Source: Candidatus Brocadiia bacterium
Lineage (GTDB): Bacteria > Planctomycetota > MHYJ01 > JACQXL01
Assembly (NCBI GenBank): GCA_020062035.1
Contig: JAGUXD010000050.1
Coordinates: 1-10,564 of the forward strand
Reading direction: 5' to 3'
DNA: 10,564 nucleotides
The translations under genes were made by a program, and so were the position numbers. A model generated the notes under the pieces. It saw only the letters and a program-made list of their open reading frames with translations. It was not told the DNA's origin and did no database searches. Position 1 is the stretch's first letter. Each line of letters begins with the position of its first letter. Below, piece after piece: positions 1-4,940 of the stretch.

Positions 1-357
1 TTAGTTAAAGAAGTGGATCCGCTTCTGGCACGGATTCGTAAAGAAAAGTGTCTGAGCCAGGAGGAAATTGCTAAACAATTAGGCGTTTCTGCTCAGGTAG
101 GTCAAGTATATGTTTCTCGTCTGAAATCAGGTAGGATTAAAAATCCCTCCTTAAGAACAATTCGGCTTTATTTAAGGACATGTTCTGTGTCTCTGTCTAA
201 TTTCTCTATCAAACTGCAGTCAATGGAGTTTGAGAAACTCCTTGAGACATCCTATAACCATCACCGCAGACTCACCGAGCCCAGTGGGGGCGCAGAGAAC
301 GCAGAGGGGGAAAACCCCGATTTATCGGGGCTTAATTTCTCTTGCGCTTCGCTGTAA
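1..357 (+). CDS. XRE-family helix-turn-helix protein, 5' partial, with repeat-derived tail
   Basis: This is a small DNA-binding protein of the Cro/CI (XRE) type. The reading frame is open to the left edge (codons for L-V-K-E precede a GTG at 13), so the true start may lie outside the window; GTG13 would give 114 residues. Counting from GTG13, residues 14-24 (LSQEEIAKQLG) form the scaffold helix and residues ~26-40, ending VSRLKSG, the recognition helix. The following KNPSLRTIRLYL is the usual fourth helix of the fold. A few extra residues (AQVGQ) precede the recognition helix, which is slightly unusual. After residue ~87 the protein sequence comes from the left arm and loop of the inverted repeat at 275-401, and the stop codon at 355 lies inside that repeat. 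The native C-terminus has therefore probably been replaced. The HTH call is firm; the regulated target is unknown. Confidence 0.7.
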   Translation, partial: LVKEVDPLLARIRKEKCLSQEEIAKQLGVSAQVGQVYVSRLKSGRIKNPSLRTIRLYLRTCSVSLSNFSIKLQSMEFEKLLETSYNHHRRLTEPSGGAENAEGENPDLSGLNFSCASL

Positions 358-401
358 TCTGTGGAATTTCTCTGCGAACTCTGCGTCCCCATTGGGCTCG
401 G
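275..401. repeat. Large interrupted palindrome (32-nt arms) between the XRE and ACT genes
   Basis: The left arm (275-306) and right arm (370-401) are inverted copies matching at 28 of 32 positions. Each starts or ends with the CCGAGCCCA/TGGGCTCGG half and carries the GCAGAG...GCAGAG motif. Between them sits a smaller perfect hairpin, CCCCGA-TTTA-TCGGGG, at 315-330. No T-run follows either stem, so this does not look like an intrinsic terminator. The element overlaps the 3' end of the XRE reading frame and stops only a few bases before the truncated ACT homology begins. It looks like a dispersed palindromic or MITE-like unit, but I see no full second copy in this window. Confidence 0.8.
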
Positions 402-430
402 GATGTTGACAATCTGGAGAATGCTACAAG

Positions 431-679
431 ATGGTAACCTCTAATAATCCCAAAGCCACCAAGGTGGTAAAAACATTGGGCTATGAAGTAAAAAAGAATG
501 ATGTCCTATTAATGGAACTGTCCAATAAACCCGGTGCCTTTTATCCGGTAGCCCAAAAGATTGCTGATGCAGGAATTAATATTGACTACCATTATGCAAC
601 TACTGGTGGTCCAAAAGGACAGATAGTGCTATCTACCGATAATAACACCAAAGCAATGAGGATAATCAAGCAGTGTTAG
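431..679 (+). CDS. ACT-domain protein, apparently truncated (second ACT domain only)
   Basis: This 82-residue protein consists mostly of one ACT domain, the small ligand-binding fold usually sensing amino acids. The core is residues ~24-80: VLLMELSNKPGAFYPVAQKI, then ADAGINIDYHYA, then a strand with QIVLSTDN. The N-terminal ~20 residues (NPKATKVVKTLGYEV) match the end of a preceding ACT domain and the linker of common two-ACT proteins of ~140 residues. Similarity to that first domain can be followed upstream of the ATG, through codons for SGECYK, until an in-frame TGA at 407. Just before that comes the end of the inverted repeat. A GGAG at 416-419 lies 11 nt before ATG431, so translation from this start is possible. 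It is therefore either a 5'-truncated remnant or a shortened but living gene. It ends 56 bp from the convergent repressor gene, with no clear terminator between them. Confidence 0.75.
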   Translation: MVTSNNPKATKVVKTLGYEVKKNDVLLMELSNKPGAFYPVAQKIADAGINIDYHYATTGGPKGQIVLSTDNNTKAMRIIKQC

Positions 680-735
680 TGGTTCGTCCCGCTTGGATGA
701 TTTGATGGAGAATGTAAGAGTGTCAGGGAATGTGT

Positions 736-1569
736 TTAAGATAGTTTTATCCAGATAATCGGATACATTCCTAATATATCTGGTTGAGCGACCATTATCG
801 CTTCATAAGTGGTGTTATATGGTCTGAAGGTTACAGTATCAGTTTCCATTTTATTAAGTTCTATTATCCAGGCGCGATAGTTTCTCAGAACCAATAATAC
901 CAGGTCACCTATCCGAGGCTCATTTTTTAGAGAGACAATAAAAATGCTGCCTGATAAACACGGCGGAAAAAGTGAATAGTCTTCTAATTGAACCGCAATC
1001 ACTTCGTGCTGAGCAATGTCTTGTCCCACTTCAGCGGAATGCGATGGAAGAGAGATAAACTCGTTACCAGATACAATCTCACTCTGCCATAACTCAGGTC
1101 TATTAAAAGAGAGGTCTATCTTACTGCCAGAGATTATCCGAAATAGAGGAGTTCTGGTCCCTAACGGGACTATTTTACTGATGCTTGCCCCACAGGGACT
1201 ACCTCCCCGAAGGCTCGGGGTAGGGGCGTAAGGGGTAGTAATGGGTTCTTCGGTGATAGGTTTATCTTCTTTGGTAATAGGAGATTGTGTCAATGTTTCT
1301 TGTGGCGGAGGCGGAATCTGCTCTGGTAAAAGAATCGTATCAATATCTGCTCCCTGAAATGCCTCTAAAAGTTTATTTAAGGGAATCTTAAGAGCCGTTG
1401 AAATGGATTGCATTGCCTCGTTATCTATTTTGGTGTGGTATCTGCCGTTGAGTAAATCAACCAGATAATTATAATTCATCTTGAGTTTATCAGATAATAT
1501 CTTTTTAGAGATACCTTTTTTCTCTCGTAATTTCTCAACGATTTCCCATACCGAAAGGTCTTGTTGCAT
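736..1569 (-). CDS. HTH transcriptional repressor with degenerate S24/LexA-like C-terminal domain
   Basis: This 277-residue regulator reads divergently from the secretion-type operon. Residues ~6-72 are an XRE-type HTH (LSDKLKMNYNYLVDLLNG with flanking helices). Residues ~83-140 are a proline-rich, low-complexity linker partly encoded by palindromic repeats at 1157-1220. Residues ~165-277 resemble the S24 fold of LexA/CI proteins. The segment around residues 193-213 (VQLEDYSLFPP...SGSIFIVS) aligns with the family's GDSM-x-P...G-D/S-xVIV stretch, retaining Ser199. RIGDLVLLV (219-227) matches the next strand pair. The strand that should carry the catalytic Lys reads RAWIIEL (232-238), with no Lys at the expected place. 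That suggests a dimerising repressor that does not self-cleave. ATG1569 is chosen because the HTH begins right after it. No Shine-Dalgarno site is visible, and a promoter-like pair lies almost directly upstream. It probably controls itself and the divergent operon; this is inferred from position. Confidence 0.75.
   Translation of the reverse strand: MQQDLSVWEIVEKLREKKGISKKILSDKLKMNYNYLVDLLNGRYHTKIDNEAMQSISTALKIPLNKLLEAFQGADIDTILLPEQIPPPPQETLTQSPITKEDKPITEEPITTPYAPTPSLRGGSPCGASISKIVPLGTRTPLFRIISGSKIDLSFNRPELWQSEIVSGNEFISLPSHSAEVGQDIAQHEVIAVQLEDYSLFPPCLSGSIFIVSLKNEPRIGDLVLLVLRNYRAWIIELNKMETDTVTFRPYNTTYEAIMVAQPDILGMYPIIWIKLS
1157..1220. repeat. Cluster of short palindromes inside the repressor linker
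   Basis: Two clean hairpins lie here: GTCCCTAACGGGAC at 1157-1170 (5-bp stem, 4-nt loop) and CCCCGAAGGCTCGGGG at 1205-1220 (6-bp stem, 4-nt loop). A further inverted GGGAC copy at 1195-1199 can pair with GTCCC at 1157-1161. Read on the minus strand, the block encodes part of the disordered linker (roughly residues 117-138) without a frameshift. GC content is higher than in the flanking HTH and S24 coding parts. The pattern fits an in-frame insertion of dispersed palindromic repeats. Confidence 0.65.
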
Positions 1570-1578
1570 AATATTAAT

Positions 1579-1607
1579 AATATATGATTTGTATTAAGAA
1601 AAGTCTA
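1579..1607 (-). promoter_or_regulatory. Possible promoter of the repressor gene, predicting a near-leaderless mRNA
   Basis: On the minus strand, TAGACT (1607-1602, four of six matches to TTGACA) is followed after 17 bp by TATATT (1584-1579, five of six matches to TATAAT). A start site about seven bases beyond the -10 box would fall at ~1572, only a few bases before the ATG at 1569. This agrees with the absence of a ribosome binding site. The region is very AT-rich, so chance matches are likely. Confidence 0.4.
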
Positions 1608-1622
1608 TAAAAATCCGATAGT

Positions 1623-1638
1623 TATATATCTATATATC
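1623..1638. repeat. Tandem TATATATC pair in the divergent promoter region
   Basis: The octamer TATATATC occurs twice without a gap, at 1623-1630 and 1631-1638. It lies between the two opposed promoters, just upstream of the repressor's putative -35 box. It could be a repressor binding site, but in such AT-rich DNA it may be meaningless. Confidence 0.3.
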
Positions 1639-1639
1639 T

Positions 1640-1690
1640 CCCGCATATCACATAGGACACTGAGAGTCCGACGAAGAGGTTATGTGCGGG
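1640..1690. repeat. Compound palindrome just upstream of the operon promoter
   Basis: An outer stem pairs CCCGCA (1640-1645) plus CATA (1651-1654) with TATGTGCGGG (1681-1690), leaving a 5-nt bulge. Inside it, GGACACTGAGAGTCC (1655-1669) forms a second hairpin with one mismatch. The structure ends four bases before the -35 hexamer, so it lies upstream of the transcript and is more likely an operator or dispersed repeat than an RNA structure of this operon. Its core, with the following CGA, resembles the palindrome at 4909-4921. Confidence 0.6.
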
Positions 1691-1694
1691 GCTA

Positions 1695-1723
1695 TTGACA
1701 AATATCCGCAAAAGAAGTATAAT
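1695..1723 (+). promoter_or_regulatory. Perfect-consensus housekeeping sigma promoter for the ATPase-secretin operon
   Basis: TTGACA at 1695-1700 and TATAAT at 1718-1723 are separated by exactly 17 bp, an ideal sigma-70-type promoter. Transcription would begin at ~1729-1731, about ten bases before ATG1741, and practically at the ribosome binding site. A promoter this strong beside a divergent repressor gene suggests default expression held down by repression. Confidence 0.8.
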
Positions 1724-1728
1724 TATTC

Positions 1729-1733
1729 AGGGG
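1729..1733 (+). promoter_or_regulatory. Ribosome binding site of the ATPase gene
   Basis: AGGGG lies seven bases before ATG1741 and fixes that start. It coincides with the predicted transcript 5' end, so the leader would be only about ten bases long and the site may lack its first base or two. Confidence 0.6.
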
Positions 1734-1740
1734 TTAAAGA

Positions 1741-2616
1741 ATGAGTTACTATAAGATATTAGGCTTAGAAACAGAGCCGTTTTCCACCAGTCCTGACCCT
1801 TTGTTTTTCTATGAATCCAGAGGGCATAAACTGGCTTTTACTAATCTTATTATTGAACTGCGACTGCGACGGGGTTGTAGTATCATTCTGGGTGATATCG
1901 GAACCGGTAAGACAACCTTAAGCAGAAAATTAATCCAGGCACTTTCTCTGCGAGAAGGATTTATCTTTCATATTATTCTTGACCCGATTTTTGAGGACGA
2001 GAAGGCATTTTTATCTTCTGTAGCCCGAACCATAGGAGTAGACTCAGCAAATGGTATTTCTTCAGGGATAAGTGAACTTAAAGATTCTATTCAGAAGTTT
2101 CTCTTTCAGAAAGGCGTGAAAGAGAAAAAGATAGTTGTCTTAATCATTGACGAGGCGCAGAAACTTTCTGAAACCTCGCTTGAGGTCTTAAGAATCCTTC
2201 TCAATTACGAGACCAATACCGCTAAACTTTTACAACTTGTCCTCTTAGGACAATTAGAACTTCATCCTAAGATTATCAGTATTCCTAATCTGATGGACAG
2301 AGTTAGTTTTAAGTACACACTTAATCCATTAGACCCGGACGAGACAGTAGAGATGATAAATTTCCGGCTCCGGCAGGCGGGATACAAACTCAGGAGCAAT
2401 TTATTTACTGCTGATGCAGTCAAAGAGATATATCGTTATAGTCGCGGCTATCCCAGACGAATCGCAATGTTCTGTCATAAGGCACTTAAATCTATCGTAA
2501 TGAAAGATAAATTAGTGGTGGATGATAAAATCATCCAGGAAATAATGGATGAGGAGGCGAGAACAGGATGGCTCTTACAAGAAAAGACAACATTATACCA
2601 GAGGAGCAACTTCTGA
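1741..2616 (+). CDS. ExeA/GspA-like AAA+ ATPase
   Basis: This is a cytoplasmic ATPase of 291 residues belonging to the ExeA/GspA group, which in type II secretion works with a GspB-type membrane partner to help place the secretin. The N-terminus (YYKILGLETEPFSTSPDPLFFY) is the group's usual signature. The Walker A motif is GDIGTGKTT at 51-59 and the Walker B motif VVLIIDEAQ at 132-140. A sensor-1-like LVLLGQ lies at 166-171, Arg187 in LMDRVSF could be an arginine finger, and GYPRR at 236-240 is the sensor-2-like motif. Full-length ExeA is about twice as long, with a membrane segment and a peptidoglycan-binding domain; both are absent here. It is the first gene of the operon, and its last 49 bases overlap the next gene, implying translational coupling. 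The family call is firm; the exact machine served is inferred from its neighbours. Confidence 0.9.
   Translation: MSYYKILGLETEPFSTSPDPLFFYESRGHKLAFTNLIIELRLRRGCSIILGDIGTGKTTLSRKLIQALSLREGFIFHIILDPIFEDEKAFLSSVARTIGVDSANGISSGISELKDSIQKFLFQKGVKEKKIVVLIIDEAQKLSETSLEVLRILLNYETNTAKLLQLVLLGQLELHPKIISIPNLMDRVSFKYTLNPLDPDETVEMINFRLRQAGYKLRSNLFTADAVKEIYRYSRGYPRRIAMFCHKALKSIVMKDKLVVDDKIIQEIMDEEARTGWLLQEKTTLYQRSNF
2552..2557 (+). promoter_or_regulatory. AGGAGG ribosome binding site inside the ATPase gene
   Basis: A full-strength AGGAGG sits within the 3' end of the ATPase coding sequence, ten bases before ATG2568. This supports that overlapping start for the membrane protein over any later Met, despite the somewhat long spacing. 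Confidence 0.6.
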
Positions 2617-3308
2617 GGTTGATTGAACAGCCGACGGTAATTGATGTTGCACAATCTCAGATGATGCCGGGCAAAGGAGCAGATATTGCGATACCTTTGC
2701 TTGGGAAAAAATCCTTCTTTAGTAAATTCGCTTTCCTGCCGATTTATTTAATAGTATTATCTAAAAATCTGTCTCTCAAGACAATTAATAAGGTCTGTCT
2801 AATCGCAATTATTTCTCTTCTGGGCTATGCTATCTGGAGCGTGGTTTCTGCTGAATCTGTTTTAATGCTTGAGGTAAGCAAATTAGAGTGGATGGTAGAA
2901 GAGCCCAGATATCCGGGTATAGAATTTTATTACGGGGCAGTTGATACCAGAGATATTTTTAAGGATATGTATAAGCCTCCACCGCCTGTGGTACCCAAAG
3001 AATCGGTTGTTCCTCCAACACCAGGAGGAACGACAGTTCCGGACGCACCGCAGATCACGGTTTCGCTGACAGAAGTTTTGAAGAAGATTAAACTTATAGG
3101 AGTTTGCTGGGAACCTAAACCGGTAGTTTTAATAAAAGATGAAACTCGTAACTTGGTGCATTGCCTTAAAGAAGGCGAGACATTCCAGACCTCATTTGAA
3201 AGCCAGGGAACTACCAGGGATGTAATTATAGAGATAGTAAAAATCTCTAAAAATCAGGTTGCTTTACGATACGAGAATCAGGATGGTACTTTGACTTTAT
3301 CGGAGTGA
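2568..3308 (+). CDS. PilP/GspC-like inner-membrane protein
   Basis: This 246-residue single-pass protein is laid out like GspC, GspB or PilP, the parts that join the inner-membrane apparatus to the secretin. Residues 1-~75 are a cytoplasmic stretch, ~76-95 (VCLIAIISLLGYAIWSVVSA) a transmembrane helix, and the rest periplasmic. RDIF at 128-131 resembles the short segment GspC proteins carry before the linker. Residues ~136-160 are a Pro/Gly-rich linker (KPPPPVVP onward). Residues ~165-246 form a small beta domain: LKKIKLIGVCW, PVVLIKD, LVHCLKEGETF, IIEIVKISKNQVALRY, TLTL, as in PilP and the GspC homology region. That domain normally binds the secretin's N-terminal domains, and the secretin gene begins four bases downstream. 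The overlap with the ATPase gene suggests paired synthesis, as in exeA-exeB. PilP, GspC and GspB cannot be told apart from this alone. Confidence 0.75.
   Translation: MALTRKDNIIPEEQLLRLIEQPTVIDVAQSQMMPGKGADIAIPLLGKKSFFSKFAFLPIYLIVLSKNLSLKTINKVCLIAIISLLGYAIWSVVSAESVLMLEVSKLEWMVEEPRYPGIEFYYGAVDTRDIFKDMYKPPPPVVPKESVVPPTPGGTTVPDAPQITVSLTEVLKKIKLIGVCWEPKPVVLIKDETRNLVHCLKEGETFQTSFESQGTTRDVIIEIVKISKNQVALRYENQDGTLTLSE
3009..3031. repeat. Perfect 8-bp hairpin inside the Pro/Gly linker codons
   Basis: GTTCCTCC (3009-3016) is exactly complementary to GGAGGAAC (3024-3031), with a 7-nt loop. It encodes VVPPTPGGT in the periplasmic linker of the PilP/GspC-like protein. Pro (CCN) and Gly (GGN) codons tend to pair, so chance is a serious alternative to an inserted palindrome. 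Confidence 0.5.
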
Positions 3309-3311
3309 TTT

Positions 3312-4889
3312 ATGAAAAAATATTTATTATTTATTCTGGTATATCTGGTATTTAGTTTTACATCAGATGCTCAGGAGACCAAACCGCCTTCCTTGCCTGC
3401 CGAAGCCTCAGCGAAGGCAGGGCAAGATTCGTTGGAGCAAATCCTTGCTAAAAAGTTCTCAGCGGGATTTAAAAAGGTTGAAGTCAGAGAGTTCTTGCGA
3501 ATGCTTCAGAATATCGGTCCACTTAATATCGTACTCTCAAAAGCGGTTACTGGTGATTTAACCTTTGTCCTTGAAAATGTTACAATTGGCGAGGCATTGG
3601 AAGTTACACTAATTACTAATAGCCTGGCAAAAGAAATCAGAGGAAACATCATTCATATTATGACCGAAACCGAATACCAGGCGCTCTATGGTAAACCCTA
3701 TAATACCAGATTGGCAGTAAAGACATTTCAACTACAACATACCTTGCCAAAACTGGTAGGACTCTTCTTGGCGGATATAAGATCCAGAAACGGTTCTCTT
3801 CTACCTGATGATGGCACAAGAAACCTTCTTATCATAGATGTGCCTGAAAAAATACAGGAGATGGAAGAGGTTATTAAGCGTCTGGATGTTCCTGCGGAAA
3901 CCGAAACCTTTGAGTTAAAGAACGCGAGTATAGATGACATCCTCCCTGAGGTGAACAAACTACTTACCGTGAATTACGGCGACGTTAAAACCGATAAACG
4001 GATGAAACGATTTATCGTAACAGACCATCCGCAGGTATTAGAAAAAGTTGCATATTTGGTTAAACGATTTGATGCCAAGCCAAGGCAGGTTTTGATAGAA
4101 GCCAAGATAATACAAATTACTCTCAAAGATGAGTTTGCTATGGGTATTGATTGGACACAGGTTTTTTCGCATGCCTCTGCCTTTAAGGATGTAAAATTAG
4201 TCGGTAGGTTCCCAATCAAAGGAGATGCAGGACAGAAAATAAATCTGACCGCAACAGTTGGAACAATTCCTAAGACCCATTATGAAATAATCCTGAAGGC
4301 ATTAAAGGCATTTGGAGAAAACAAAGTTGTTTCCGCACCTCGTATCATTACTCTGGCTGATAAAGAAGCGATGTTTAAGGTTACAAAAGAAGAACCGTAT
4401 TATGAAGGTTCTGAAACAATAAATCCTCAAACCGGTCAGTCAACCAAAGTATATACTCCTAAAATCAAGGATATCGGTCCTACTTTAACTGTTACACCAA
4501 GTATTAATGAAGACAAATATATTTCAATGGTTATAAAGCCAGAGATAACAGAATTTATAGACTATGCTCCAACGCCAATGGGAGATAGATATCCTATTGT
4601 ACAAAAGGCAACCACTACAACCAATGTAATGGTCAAGGACGGCGTAACCATTGTGATTGCCGGACTGCTTAAAGAAGAAAAACAAAAGATTAGTGAGGGA
4701 ATACCATTTTTATCACAACTTCCTTTGATAGGACCTCTTTTCTCTTCTAAAAGAGAATATGTTGCCAGAACAGAAACAGTTATTTTTCTGACTCCCTATA
4801 TTGTAACAGGCGACTTTGATACCTCGGTTCTTTCTAAAGATTCAGAGATGGAAAGAAAAGAGCCCAAGGGATTAAAACCGCTGAGATAA
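3312..4889 (+). CDS. Secretin (PilQ/GspD-type outer-membrane pore)
   Basis: This 525-residue protein forms the multimeric gated channel of type IV pilus or type II secretion machines in the outer membrane. Residues 1-20 are a signal peptide (MKK, hydrophobic core, cleavage likely after SDA). Residues 27-38 come from a palindromic repeat. An N0/STN-like domain covers ~52-118 and two secretin N-domains follow at ~134-192 and ~197-254; the first contains GTRNLLIIDVPEKIQEM and ends with IKRLDVP. The barrel domain runs ~258-498: VLIEAKIIQI, then NKVVSAPRIITL, DIGPTLTVTP, VMVKDGVTIVIAGLL. It includes the hallmark IPFLSQLPLIGPLFSS (464-479) and ETVIFLTPYIV (488-498). No lipobox is present, and the ~25-residue charged tail could be a pilotin-binding S-domain remnant, though that is uncertain. 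CGGAG at 3301-3305 gives good spacing to ATG3312. The length is short to normal for PilQ-like secretins. Which machine it belongs to is not settled by the sequence. Confidence 0.93.
   Translation: MKKYLLFILVYLVFSFTSDAQETKPPSLPAEASAKAGQDSLEQILAKKFSAGFKKVEVREFLRMLQNIGPLNIVLSKAVTGDLTFVLENVTIGEALEVTLITNSLAKEIRGNIIHIMTETEYQALYGKPYNTRLAVKTFQLQHTLPKLVGLFLADIRSRNGSLLPDDGTRNLLIIDVPEKIQEMEEVIKRLDVPAETETFELKNASIDDILPEVNKLLTVNYGDVKTDKRMKRFIVTDHPQVLEKVAYLVKRFDAKPRQVLIEAKIIQITLKDEFAMGIDWTQVFSHASAFKDVKLVGRFPIKGDAGQKINLTATVGTIPKTHYEIILKALKAFGENKVVSAPRIITLADKEAMFKVTKEEPYYEGSETINPQTGQSTKVYTPKIKDIGPTLTVTPSINEDKYISMVIKPEITEFIDYAPTPMGDRYPIVQKATTTTNVMVKDGVTIVIAGLLKEEKQKISEGIPFLSQLPLIGPLFSSKREYVARTETVIFLTPYIVTGDFDTSVLSKDSEMERKEPKGLKPLR
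3392..3426. repeat. Palindromic repeat inserted in frame after the secretin signal peptide
   Basis: CTTGCC-TGCC (3392-3401) pairs with GGCAGGGCAAG (3416-3426), with a single bulged base and a 14-nt loop. The element encodes SLPAEASAKAGQ at the start of the mature secretin, a segment that fits no secretin domain. From memory, similar PAEALAKAG-type insertions recur in unrelated proteins of some candidate-phylum genomes; that needs a search to confirm. It resembles in-frame palindromic elements such as those described in Rickettsia. Confidence 0.7.
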
Positions 4890-4908
4890 CCCGGTCCCGA
4901 TATTCATT

Positions 4909-4921
4909 GGCACTGAGTGCC
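4909..4921. repeat. Perfect palindrome GGCACTGAGTGCC between secretin and coiled-coil genes
   Basis: This 13-base palindrome has a single central base, and the extended form is TTGGCACTGAGTGCCGA. It sits in the only sizeable gap within the four-gene core (51 bp). No T-run follows, so it should not stop transcription. It resembles the core of the structure at 1640-1690, and may be an mRNA processing or stabilising hairpin or a dispersed repeat. Confidence 0.6.
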
Positions 4922-4940
4922 GAAAAAGGAGGATTAAGTT

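Noticed and set aside
315..345. Terminator at the CCCCGA-TTTA-TCGGGG hairpin
   Set aside because: No continuous T-run follows, and the hairpin is nested inside the larger palindrome and the XRE reading frame.
680..735. Bidirectional terminator between the convergent ACT and repressor genes
   Set aside because: The 56-bp gap shows no convincing inverted repeat with a T-run in either direction.
1016..1231. Plus-strand open frame within the repressor gene
   Set aside because: It lies wholly antisense to the HTH-S24 gene, and its end consists of the palindromic repeat block; there is no ribosome site or known domain.
4909..4930. Intrinsic terminator between secretin and coiled-coil genes
   Set aside because: The palindrome is strong, but an A/G-rich tract containing the next gene's ribosome site follows it, not a run of T.
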